Of a DNA stretch of 6,012 nt, positions 1 to 6,012 are shown one piece after another. Position 1 is the stretch's first letter; every line of letters begins with the position of its first letter. Source of the DNA: an uncultured Clostridia bacterium (GTDB lineage: Bacteria > Bacillota > Clostridia > Christensenellales > CAG-917); NCBI GenBank assembly GCA_937881285.1, contig CALGEU010000381.1, forward strand, positions 1-6,012, given 5' to 3'. The notes under the pieces were generated by a model. The model worked only from the letters and a program-made list of their open reading frames with translations, had not been told where the DNA came from and ran no database searches. Made by a program: the position numbers and the translations under genes.

Positions 1-2
1 AG

Positions 3-1838
3 CGTATACATCGTCACGGCGCGAAATTGTTCGTGCAGTTGCACCATCCGGGCAGACAAAACGTCGGTCTTGCGATAGGCACTGTTCCAGTGTGTATCGC
101 AATGACGAGAATGTGCAAATCGTTTCCGAAAACACTTTTCAAGATTGCGCCGAAAGTCGCGCCGTTTATGTCAAAACATAACCTTGCACTTTCGTCCGTA
201 TCGGCTTCCAAATGTGAGCCGAGTTATTTTGCAGGCGGCAGAGTGCGCGCTTTGAGCAAGAGAGAAGTGAAACAAGTCATTCGTCAATTTATCGACGGCG
301 CGGTGCGTTGCAAAAAAGCAGGTGTTGACGGTGTGGAGCTTCACGGCACGCACGGCTATCTCATTCAGCAATTCCTTTCGCCTAACACGAACCACAGAAC
401 GGACGAATACGGCGGAAGTTTTGAAAATCGATTGCGTTTCCTTCGCGAAATCGTGGAAGGAATCCGCAAAGAATGCGGAGACTATCCCATAATCGTTCGT
501 CTGACCGTTGACGAGTTCTACGACAAAATCGGCAAACCCGGCAAAGGCTACGATATGGAAACGGGCGTTAAGTACGCAAAAGCGATTGCAAATATGGGCG
601 TTGACGCAATCGACGTATCCAGCGCGGCGTACGACACGTTCAATTACTGGCTCGAACCGACGAGTTTCGATCTCGGTTGGAGAAAATATCTTGCAGCGGC
701 GGTGAAGAAAGAAGTTGATATCCCCGTCATTGCGGCAAACCTTATTCGCTCTCCCGAACAGGCTGAAATGCAACTGGAAGAAGGCACGCAGGACTTCGTG
801 TCTCTTGGTAGACCGCATATTGCAGATCCGCACTGGGCGGAAAAAGCGCAACAAGGCAGAGAAAAAGAAATCAAGCGTTGCATTTGCTGTCTGTATTGTA
901 TTCAAAGCATGCAGGACAACGCATATCACGGGGACCACGGTTATTGCTCGGTCAACCCGACGGTGGGAAGAGAAAAAGAATTCGACAATCTTCCCAAAGA
1001 CGGCAACGGCAGAACGGTTGTCGTCGTCGGTGCTGGCGTTGCGGGGCTTACTTGTGCGGAAATGCTCGGCCGTCGCGGATTCAAGCCTATCGTGCTTGAA
1101 AAAACGGACAAAATCGGCGGTCAGATTCAACTTGCGGATAAACCGCCGAAAAAAGAAAAACTCGGCTGGTGCTTTGAAGATATGCGCGTAAATGCGGAAA
1201 AATTCGGCGCGGAAATTCATCTTAACACCGAAGCGAACGAAGAAGTCATCAAATCTTTCAATCCCTACGCAGTCGTAATCGCAACGGGTGCGCAAGCGGT
1301 GAGACCGCGCTCGATAAAAGGCTCCGACCTTGCAAACGTGTATACGACCACGCAGATTTTGAGCGGAGAAGTGGTGCTAAAAGGCAAGAAAGTTGCGCTT
1401 ATAGGTTCGGGAATGACGGGACTCGAAACCGCAGAAATGCTCGTTGACGGAGACAACAAAGTCACAATCGTGGAAATGGCAGACACGCTTGCTCCGGGAA
1501 CGTGGTTCCAGCATCTCGACGACGTAGTGCCGAAACTCGACGCAAAGGATACGAATTACATTTTGTCACACAGGCTCGTCTCGATAGACGAAAAGGGAGT
1601 CACGCTCGAACCTGTCAAACTCGACAAAAACAAGAAAGCGAAAGCAACCGGCAAACCTGCGCATTTCGATTTCGACGCAGTTGTATTGTCGCTCGGAGCA
1701 CGCCCCGTAAACGACCTTGCAAAAGCAATCGAAGGCAAGTTTGAAAACACATTCGTCATCGGAGACGCAAAGAAAGTCGGCAGAATCGCAGACGCGACAA
1801 GTCAGGCATACGACGTTGCGATTCACAAAATCAAATAA
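3..1838 (+). CDS. Old Yellow Enzyme/enoate reductase-type FMN-[4Fe-4S]-FAD oxidoreductase, 5'-truncated
   Basis: The reading frame is open to the left edge, so the start lies upstream and an internal TTG at 27 is not the start; by family comparison roughly 80-100 residues are missing. Residues are counted from the codon at nt 3 (611 visible). An FMN-binding TIM barrel comes first, with QLHHPGRQ near residue 12 and an HGTHGYLIQQFLSP motif whose His114, His117 and Tyr119 match the substrate-binding/proton-donor HxxHxY of YqjM-like enzymes, followed by DEYGGSFENR. A cysteine cluster (293, 296, 299, 315) should bind a [4Fe-4S] cluster. Two Rossmann dinucleotide folds follow: GAGVAG at 343-348 (FAD) and GSGMTG at 468-473 (NAD(P)H), with a closing FAD motif at Gly587-Asp588. 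The family (2,4-dienoyl-CoA reductase, 2-enoate reductase, BaiCD/BaiH) reduces activated C=C bonds with NAD(P)H through FAD, Fe-S and FMN. The substrate cannot be read from sequence. It is probably cytosolic. Confidence 0.92.
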   Translation, partial: RIHRHGAKLFVQLHHPGRQNVGLAIGTVPVCIAMTRMCKSFPKTLFKIAPKVAPFMSKHNLALSSVSASKCEPSYFAGGRVRALSKREVKQVIRQFIDGAVRCKKAGVDGVELHGTHGYLIQQFLSPNTNHRTDEYGGSFENRLRFLREIVEGIRKECGDYPIIVRLTVDEFYDKIGKPGKGYDMETGVKYAKAIANMGVDAIDVSSAAYDTFNYWLEPTSFDLGWRKYLAAAVKKEVDIPVIAANLIRSPEQAEMQLEEGTQDFVSLGRPHIADPHWAEKAQQGREKEIKRCICCLYCIQSMQDNAYHGDHGYCSVNPTVGREKEFDNLPKDGNGRTVVVVGAGVAGLTCAEMLGRRGFKPIVLEKTDKIGGQIQLADKPPKKEKLGWCFEDMRVNAEKFGAEIHLNTEANEEVIKSFNPYAVVIATGAQAVRPRSIKGSDLANVYTTTQILSGEVVLKGKKVALIGSGMTGLETAEMLVDGDNKVTIVEMADTLAPGTWFQHLDDVVPKLDAKDTNYILSHRLVSIDEKGVTLEPVKLDKNKKAKATGKPAHFDFDAVVLSLGARPVNDLAKAIEGKFENTFVIGDAKKVGRIADATSQAYDVAIHKIK

Positions 1839-1854
1839 AACGTAATCCATGCAC

Positions 1855-1897
1855 AAATGCGCGATATACGGCATCTAACCGCGTGTATCGCGCATTT
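1855..1897 (+). terminator. hairpin terminator after the oxidoreductase gene
   Basis: Arms 1855-1870 and 1882-1897 form a 16-bp stem (one G-U pair, the rest Watson-Crick) around an 11-base loop, starting 16 bases after the TAA stop. The 3' arm ends in ATTT and is followed by AATATAT rather than a long U-run, so termination efficiency is uncertain. The stem begins with AAAT, so it could also act on the other strand. It suggests that the next gene is transcribed separately. Confidence 0.7.
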
Positions 1898-1941
1898 AAT
1901 ATATCAAAATACAAACAAACTTATTGTTAAGTACACGCAAA

Positions 1942-3045
1942 ATGGACAAAAGAATTAAAATCGATTATAACGATTCGCTCGTGTCTCTGGCTTGCTCAGT
2001 GCTGAAACGTTTCGGCGCCGAGTACGGACATCCGACGCTCGAAGATATGGACGAATTGCTCGCAAAAGGCTATAAAAACGTTGTGGTTATGCTGTTTGAC
2101 GGAATGGGAACGGCTATCCTTGAAAAACATAAGGAAGTCGCTCCGTTTTTGCGTGCTCATCTTATCCGCCCGATTTGCTCGGTGTATCCGCCGACCACGA
2201 CCGCTGCGACAACCGCGATTGAAACGGGGCTTACGCCTATGGAACACGGTTGGCTCGGCTGGGCGTTGTATTTCAAGGAAATTGACAAAAACGTTTGTCT
2301 TTTTACGAATACGATATTCGGCAAAGACGAAATCGCCGCCGATTATCCGGTCGCAAAAACCGCTATTCCGTTCGATACGGTGGAAGAGAAAATCAATAGA
2401 GCGGGCAAACAGGGGGATTTTGTGTCAAAACACGGCACTATAAAGACGGAATCCGTGAAAAATACCTGCGATATCGTGCGCGAACTTTGTAAAAATGACG
2501 GAGAAAAGTATATTTATACTTACTGGAATCAGCCCGACCACGATATGCACGACTACGGCACGACGGACGAAAGAGTGGGGGAACAAATACGCTTGATAAA
2601 CGACGAAGTGGAAAAACTATGCGCCGATCTCAAAGATACGCTCGTGATAGTCACGGCGGATCACGGTCTCGTTGACGTCGAGTGGAAGTCGCTTTGCGAT
2701 TATCCCGAAATTGCCGAGTGTCTGTTGCGCGTGCCGTCAATAGAATCACGCGCTTTGTCGCTCTTCGTCAAAAAGGGAATGGAAGAGAGATTTGAAAAAG
2801 CGTTTATGCAGGCGTTCGGAGACGATTATATTTTGTTCAGTCACGACGAAGTGATAAAGGACGGACTTTTCGGCGACGGGAAAGCGAATCCGAGATTTGA
2901 AGATTTCGTGGGGGACTACGTTGCGGTTGCGACGGGCAAAACTTGCATAAATCCGTTTGAACCCGAAGAAGACGCTTTCATCGGAATGCACGCGGGCGCA
3001 TGCGAAGACGAAATATTTGTTCCGTTCATAGCAATCGAAACGTGA
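1942..3045 (+). CDS. alkaline phosphatase superfamily, nucleotide pyrophosphatase/phosphodiesterase-like hydrolase
   Basis: This is a 367-residue protein with no signal peptide or membrane segment, hence probably cytosolic. The two-metal (usually zinc) site of the type I phosphodiesterase/nucleotide pyrophosphatase family can be traced in full. Asp53 lies in LFDGMG, and the nucleophile is probably Thr86 in YPPTTTAAT. Asp199 and His203 lie in QPDHDMHDYG, Asp240-His241 in TADHG, and His350 in GMHAG. Spacing agrees with that of characterised bacterial NPPs. Such enzymes hydrolyse phosphomonoesters or phosphodiesters; the substrate here is unknown. The N-terminal IDYNDSLVSLACSVLKRFG looks like the conserved beginning of this subgroup, which supports ATG 1942. 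An in-frame TTG at 1924 would add six residues but has no better ribosome site. No convincing Shine-Dalgarno precedes either start. The gene lies between two hairpins, so it is probably monocistronic. Confidence 0.88.
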   Translation: MDKRIKIDYNDSLVSLACSVLKRFGAEYGHPTLEDMDELLAKGYKNVVVMLFDGMGTAILEKHKEVAPFLRAHLIRPICSVYPPTTTAATTAIETGLTPMEHGWLGWALYFKEIDKNVCLFTNTIFGKDEIAADYPVAKTAIPFDTVEEKINRAGKQGDFVSKHGTIKTESVKNTCDIVRELCKNDGEKYIYTYWNQPDHDMHDYGTTDERVGEQIRLINDEVEKLCADLKDTLVIVTADHGLVDVEWKSLCDYPEIAECLLRVPSIESRALSLFVKKGMEERFEKAFMQAFGDDYILFSHDEVIKDGLFGDGKANPRFEDFVGDYVAVATGKTCINPFEPEEDAFIGMHAGACEDEIFVPFIAIET

Positions 3046-3099
3046 CGGCTTAAAGAATAGGCGCATTGCAATATAGCGATAAATGCACAGAACTTTTAT

Positions 3100-3128
3100 A
3101 AGAAAACGAGCGTTTTGCTCGTTTTCTT
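3100..3128 (+). terminator. intrinsic terminator after the phosphohydrolase gene
   Basis: Arms 3100-3111 and 3117-3128 are perfectly complementary (12 bp) with a GTTTT loop. The 3' arm contains the T-rich GTTTTCTT and is followed by GCATTTTGC. The A-rich 5' arm makes it plausible in both directions. It lies 55 bases past the stop codon. Confidence 0.8.
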
Positions 3129-3212
3129 GCATTTTGCACGATTTCTATTGAATTTTTGAGTAAACAGTGAGAAAAAATGTAAAAAAATTTCATACAAACG
3201 TAAAATTCGGTA

Positions 3213-3241
3213 TTGATATTTATTTATCTATATAGTAAAAT
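3213..3241 (+). promoter_or_regulatory. sigma-A-type promoter of the aconitase X operon
   Basis: TTGATA (3213-3218) and TAAAAT (3236-3241) are separated by 17 bases, the ideal spacing, and each is one mismatch from consensus. The 40 bases upstream hold A/T tracts (about 3171-3192) that resemble an UP element. Transcription would begin near 3247-3250, giving a leader of about 70 bases. This is a motif match only. Confidence 0.65.
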
Positions 3242-3251
3242 ATAAGCAAAG

Positions 3252-3270
3252 AATGCGCATACGGCGCATT
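3252..3270 (+). promoter_or_regulatory. palindrome at the start of the leader (possible operator or 5' stem-loop)
   Basis: AATGCGC (3252-3258) and GCGCATT (3264-3270) are perfect inverted repeats around the 5-base spacer ATACG. They lie within a few bases of the predicted transcription start. As DNA this could be an operator for a dimeric repressor; as RNA it would be a 7-bp stem at the 5' end that could protect the message. It is followed by TTGAG rather than a U-run, so it is not a convincing terminator. Confidence 0.4.
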
Positions 3271-3287
3271 TTGAGAAGGAATCATTT

Positions 3288-3308
3288 TTGACGCATTCAT
3301 TTGCGTAA
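3288..3308 (+). CDS. possible six-codon leader ORF (MTHSFA)
   Basis: GAGAAGGA (3273-3280) is a strong Shine-Dalgarno with no other obvious use. Seven bases after it a TTG begins a six-codon ORF that reads M-T-H-S-F-A and ends at TAA 3306-3308, ten bases before the ATG of the aconitase X large subunit and in the same frame. Its codons overlap a small hairpin (ACGCA 3291-3295 with TGCGT 3302-3306). The peptide is not rich in one amino acid, so classical attenuation is not indicated. It may be a translated leader that couples to the next gene, or chance. Confidence 0.2.
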   Translation: MTHSFA

Positions 3309-3313
3309 AGGGG
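3307..3313 (+). promoter_or_regulatory. ribosome binding site of the aconitase X large subunit
   Basis: AAAGGGG ends four bases before ATG 3318, slightly close for an ideal site but the only purine run next to this start. It overlaps the stop codon of the possible leader ORF. Confidence 0.55.
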
Positions 3314-3317
3314 TATT

Positions 3318-4604
3318 ATGGATTACAAAATGCAACTCACGCCCGAGCAGGTTGACATTCTCAACGGCAAACAGGGCAAAACGAAGGCAATGGTTATGGA
3401 AACCTTGGTTATGTTCGGAGACATTTTCGGAGCAAAACGCATGGTTGAAGTGACTCACAAGGAAGGGCATCTCGTCACGAGTTTCGGCATCGGATTGCTC
3501 AAACCGCTCTACAAAACCATGGACAGACTTATTGCGGACGGCATCAAGACGCAAGGCACGTTCACGGTTGACCCGCGCCCACTCGACAGAGCCAACGTCA
3601 AGTATTCGCTTCTTGACAGACTCGTCAACGAAAAGGTTATGTATTCACAGCAAAAACGCTATGAAGAACAGTTGAAAGCGGTGGGGCTCAAAGACGCAAA
3701 CGCATTCACTTGCGCATGCTATCTCGACGAAGTCGGCAACGTTCCGAAGAAAGGCGACGTTCTTTCTTGGGCGGAATCCAGTGCAGTCGTTTATGCAAAC
3801 TCCGTTCTCGGCGCACGTTGCAACCGCAACAGCGGTATGCTCGATCTTTTCGGTTCTATCATCGGTTACGTCCCCGAATTCGGGCTTCTCACCGACGAAG
3901 GCAGAAAAGCAACCTGGATTGTTAAGGTCGAAACGACAAAAATCCCCGAAGCGCAAATTCTCGGCAGCGCAATCGGCATGAAAGTCGTTGAAGACGTTCC
4001 TTACGTTTACGGTCTCGATAAGTGGATCGGCAGTGAACTTAACGACGAAAACAAGGGATATCTCAAAGATTTCGGCGCGGCAACCGCATCAAACGGCGCA
4101 GTCGGTCTCTATCACATCGACAATCTCACGCCCGAAGCGAAAGAACTCGGCGAAAAACTCATCGTCGAAAATCCGAAAGTGTACGTCATCGACGACGCGG
4201 AACTCGAAAGAGTGTACAAGAGTTATCCGAATATGTGGAAAAAGCCCTACAGCAAGCCGACTATGGCGTTTGTTGGCTGTCCGCACCTTACGTTCACTCA
4301 ACTCAACGAATGGACGGATATGATTGAAAAGGCACTCAAACAAAACGGCAAAAAGAAAGTCGCACTCGAAACAATCGTTTGCTCCGCTCCCGACGTCGTT
4401 GAAAAATTCAAGAAAACTCCAGCATACGCAAGACTTATCGCAACGGGTGCGAAACTCACGAGCATTTGTCCGCTTATGTATACCAACAATCCGCTCACCA
4501 AGGGCAAATCCATTGCGACTTGCTCCAACAAACTCCGCACGTACAGCATTGCAAGATACTATAAGACGGCGGATCTCGTCAATATCATCGCAGGAAAGGA
4601 GTGA
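3318..4604 (+). CDS. aconitase X (DUF521) large catalytic subunit, hydro-lyase
   Basis: This 428-residue protein is the large half of a split aconitase X. Recognisable family features, in order, are: a helical N-terminus (LTPEQVDILNGKQG, 7-20); TCACYLDEVGNVP at 131-143; the very characteristic WAESSAVVYANSVLGARCNR at 151-170, followed by a GYVPEFGL segment; GCPHLT at 320-325; TSICP at 381-385; and TCSNKLRTY at 401-409 near the end. Cys132, Cys321, Cys384 and Cys402 are candidate Fe-S ligands; I cannot say which ones bind. Characterised members dehydrate cis-3-hydroxy-L-proline (bacterial) or mevalonate 5-phosphate (archaeal, in a modified mevalonate pathway). Neither proline nor isoprenoid genes are visible here, so the substrate is open. 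The start at ATG 3318 is supported by AAAGGGG just upstream. The small subunit follows after five bases. Confidence 0.9.
   Translation: MDYKMQLTPEQVDILNGKQGKTKAMVMETLVMFGDIFGAKRMVEVTHKEGHLVTSFGIGLLKPLYKTMDRLIADGIKTQGTFTVDPRPLDRANVKYSLLDRLVNEKVMYSQQKRYEEQLKAVGLKDANAFTCACYLDEVGNVPKKGDVLSWAESSAVVYANSVLGARCNRNSGMLDLFGSIIGYVPEFGLLTDEGRKATWIVKVETTKIPEAQILGSAIGMKVVEDVPYVYGLDKWIGSELNDENKGYLKDFGAATASNGAVGLYHIDNLTPEAKELGEKLIVENPKVYVIDDAELERVYKSYPNMWKKPYSKPTMAFVGCPHLTFTQLNEWTDMIEKALKQNGKKKVALETIVCSAPDVVEKFKKTPAYARLIATGAKLTSICPLMYTNNPLTKGKSIATCSNKLRTYSIARYYKTADLVNIIAGKE
4595..4601 (+). promoter_or_regulatory. ribosome binding site that fixes the small-subunit start
   Basis: AAAGGAG sits inside the last codons of the large subunit and is eight bases from ATG 4610. 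It therefore favours ATG 4610 over the in-frame GTG at 4601, which overlaps this site. The placement implies translational coupling of the two subunits. Confidence 0.8.
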
Positions 4605-4609
4605 AGACT

Positions 4610-5050
4610 ATGAAAACTTTTAAGGGTAGAGTTATTGCAGGCGGCGACTTCAAGGGCGAAGCCGTAGTTTCGAGACAAGGCGTCAACACTCTCGCAACGT
4701 TCCAGAAGAGTGCGCTCACCAACGCAAAACAAGTCATCGTCAGCGACCAGAACAACAAAGACATTTTCGGGCTCAACATCACAGGCAAGGTGCTTTGCTT
4801 GCCGCAAACCATAGGTTCGACGACGGGCGGTCTCGTCATTCAGACTGTATGCTCTATGGGCATCAATCCTGCGGCGTTCCTTTTTGCAGACCATGTCGAC
4901 TCGCTTGCCGCAAGCGGAATCGTTCTTGCAAAAATTTGGGAAGACAGCAACGTGATTGCAATCGACCAACTCGGCGACGAATTCCTTAAATCCGTCAACA
5001 CCGGCGACACCGTGACCATTTCAAAAGACGGCACCGTAACTATCGGCTGA
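4610..5050 (+). CDS. aconitase X small subunit, swivel domain (DUF126)
   Basis: This 146-residue protein is the swivelling beta-barrel domain that closes over the active site of the large subunit, equivalent to domain 4 of classical aconitases. The N-terminal KGRVIAGGDFKGEAVVS (4-20) is the typical opening strand pair with the G-x-G/A-V pattern. GSTTGG at 69-74 occupies the place of the GSxxGS loop, whose hydroxyl residues contribute to the active site in relatives. PAAFLFADHVDSLAASGIVLA (near 85-105) matches the conserved PAAxxF...D...A.G segment. The length is normal for a stand-alone subunit, whereas some bacteria carry both parts fused in one chain. It begins five bases after the large-subunit stop, forming one operon that ends at the hairpin 23 bases downstream. 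The loop reads STT rather than a serine-rich version, a mild variation. Confidence 0.88.
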   Translation: MKTFKGRVIAGGDFKGEAVVSRQGVNTLATFQKSALTNAKQVIVSDQNNKDIFGLNITGKVLCLPQTIGSTTGGLVIQTVCSMGINPAAFLFADHVDSLAASGIVLAKIWEDSNVIAIDQLGDEFLKSVNTGDTVTISKDGTVTIG

Positions 5051-5072
5051 TTTAAGCAACAAAACTATAAGG

Positions 5073-5106
5073 AAAAGCGCGATTTTCAATCGAAAATCGC
5101 GCTTTT
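5073..5106. terminator. bidirectional intrinsic terminator between convergent genes
   Basis: Arms 5073-5086 and 5093-5106 form a perfect 14-bp stem with a six-base loop (CAATCG). On the plus strand the stem ends in TTTTTATT. On the minus strand it ends in CTTTTCC, a shorter U-tract. It lies 22 bases after the aconitase X small subunit and about 75 bases beyond the stop of the convergent aminotransferase gene, so it can serve both. Confidence 0.88.
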
Positions 5107-5181
5107 TATTGTGTGACACATTTTTTTAGTTGCAAAGCCATGTGTGTAGGTTTTGCCCCGTTTTGTAGTTATCGCTAGTAG

Positions 5182-6012
5182 TTATTGATTTTTCTTTTTG
5201 TTTTCGTTTATGAACTCTTCGATAAGGTCGAGTGCCTTTTTAATCACGTCGAGAGAATAGGCATAGCTTATGCGCACGAAGTCTTTTCCGCTTTTCCCGA
5301 ATGCGCCGCCGGGGACAACTGCAACGTTTTTTGCATCGAGCAGTGCGTATGCGAATTCTTCGCCGTCCATACCCGTTGATTTGACGCAAGGGAAGACGTA
5401 GAACGCGCCGCGCGGAGTGAAGCAATCAAGCCCCATTTCGTTGAGCCGTCTGACGAGATATTTTCGTCTTTCGTCGTAGGTGTCGCGCATTGCGCCAACT
5501 TCCTTGAAATCGTCCTTAAACGACGCGTTGAGCGCTTCTATCGCAACGTACTGGGCGGAAGTCGACGCACACATGATTGCGTATTGATGAATTTTGTATA
5601 TCACGTCGATTATCTCTTTTGGCGCGCAAACGTATCCGAGTCTCCAACCCGTCATTGCAAAGTATTTTGAAAATCCGCTCACGACGATAGTGCGCTCTCT
5701 CATTCCGTCAAGAGACGCTATTGAAGTGAATTTTGCGCCGTCGTAAACCAGTTCGCCGTAAATCTCGTCTGACAGCACCAAAAGGTCGTGTTTTTTGATG
5801 ATGGGGACGAGTTTTTCAAGGTCTTCCTTTTCCATAATCGCGCCCGTAGGGTTGTTTGGATAGGACAAAAGAAGACATTTGGTTTTCGGAGTAATCGCGT
5901 TTTCGAGTTGCTCCGGCGTGAGTTTAAATTCGTTTTCGATTTTACAATCTATCGGGACGGGGACGCCGCCGCACAGGCTCACGAGCGGAGCGTAGCACAC
6001 AAAGCACGGCTC
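5182..6012 (-). CDS. class I/II PLP-dependent aminotransferase, N-terminus beyond the window
   Basis: The frame is open to the right edge and reads E-P-C-F before an internal GTG at 6000, so that GTG is not the start; roughly 115 N-terminal residues lie outside, judging by a family length near 390. With residue 1 at the GTG, visible fold-type I features are YPNNPTG (48-54, whose Asn contacts the cofactor), LSDEIY (76-81, Asp binding the pyridine nitrogen and Tyr its phenol), and SGFSKYFAMTGWRLGY (108-123) with Lys112 (nt 5665-5667) as the Schiff-base lysine. FVRISYAYS near the C-terminus carries the arginine that binds the substrate carboxylate. The segment KIHQYAIMCASTSAQYVAIEAL resembles the PatA/aromatic/aspartate aminotransferase cluster, but amino-donor specificity cannot be decided. 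It is cytosolic. It converges on the aconitase X operon and shares a terminator with it, so a functional link is not implied. Confidence 0.93.
   Translation of the reverse strand, partial: EPCFVCYAPLVSLCGGVPVPIDCKIENEFKLTPEQLENAITPKTKCLLLSYPNNPTGAIMEKEDLEKLVPIIKKHDLLVLSDEIYGELVYDGAKFTSIASLDGMRERTIVVSGFSKYFAMTGWRLGYVCAPKEIIDVIYKIHQYAIMCASTSAQYVAIEALNASFKDDFKEVGAMRDTYDERRKYLVRRLNEMGLDCFTPRGAFYVFPCVKSTGMDGEEFAYALLDAKNVAVVPGGAFGKSGKDFVRISYAYSLDVIKKALDLIEEFINENKKKNQ

Noticed and set aside
171..1295. Long minus-strand ORF (374 codons) opposite the oxidoreductase gene
   Set aside because: It mirrors a confidently recognised coding sequence, has a Phe/Arg/Val-heavy translation with no recognisable domain, and no ribosome site was seen. 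It is an antisense shadow.
1924..1941. TTG 1924 as the start of the phosphohydrolase
   Set aside because: It would add only M-L-S-T-R-K, has no Shine-Dalgarno, and the family-like N-terminus begins after ATG 1942.
3046..3099. Possible structured RNA between the phosphohydrolase stop and its terminator
   Set aside because: Only short 5-bp complementarities (GCATT/AATGC) were found, so it looks like a plain 3' untranslated stretch.
4601..4609. GTG 4601 as the start of the aconitase X small subunit
   Set aside because: It overlaps the AAAGGAG site itself; ATG 4610 has ideal spacing and a normal N-terminus.
5107..5181. Possible second minus-strand terminator formed by ACACAT/ATGTGT
   Set aside because: The stem is only six base pairs with a loop of about 20 bases and lacks a following U-run. 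The 5073-5106 hairpin is far better.
3..6012. A single metabolic gene cluster linking oxidoreductase, phosphohydrolase, aconitase X and aminotransferase
   Set aside because: Each unit is separated by a hairpin terminator and the last gene is convergent, so co-transcription is not supported and a common pathway would be speculation.

Overview
The window reads as an ordinary bacterial chromosomal segment with moderate GC. It has compact genes, purine-rich Shine-Dalgarno sites before some genes, and strong intrinsic hairpin terminators between transcription units. The oxygen-sensitive enzyme style (an Fe-S enoate-reductase-like flavoprotein and a two-subunit aconitase X) suggests an anaerobe. 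An uncultured Clostridia-type Bacillota is my best guess, but this rests on gene content only and is weakly supported.

Layout, left to right. A 5'-truncated gene (3-1838, +) encodes a multidomain Old Yellow Enzyme/enoate reductase-type FMN-[4Fe-4S]-FAD oxidoreductase and is followed by a 16-bp hairpin. A separate gene (1942-3045, +) encodes a cytosolic alkaline-phosphatase-superfamily (nucleotide pyrophosphatase/phosphodiesterase-like) hydrolase and ends at a clear terminator (3100-3128). A 190-base AT-rich control region (about 3129-3317) carries a good sigma-A-type promoter, a 7-bp palindrome close to the predicted transcription start, and possibly a six-codon leader ORF. It drives a two-gene operon for aconitase X: a large catalytic subunit (3318-4604) and a small swivel subunit (4610-5050), whose Shine-Dalgarno overlaps the large subunit's end. 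A perfect 14-bp hairpin (5073-5106) separates this operon from a convergent minus-strand gene (5182-6012, N-terminus beyond the window) for a class I PLP aminotransferase.

How the genes work together. Only the two aconitase X genes are clearly one functional unit. Known aconitase X enzymes dehydrate cis-3-hydroxy-L-proline (bacterial) or mevalonate 5-phosphate (archaeal), and nothing in the window fixes the substrate here. The other genes lie behind their own terminators or on the opposite strand, so a shared pathway is not supported. I saw no mobile element, CRISPR array, tRNA, rRNA or clearly new system. The most interesting items are the unassigned substrate of the aconitase X pair and the structured leader upstream of it.
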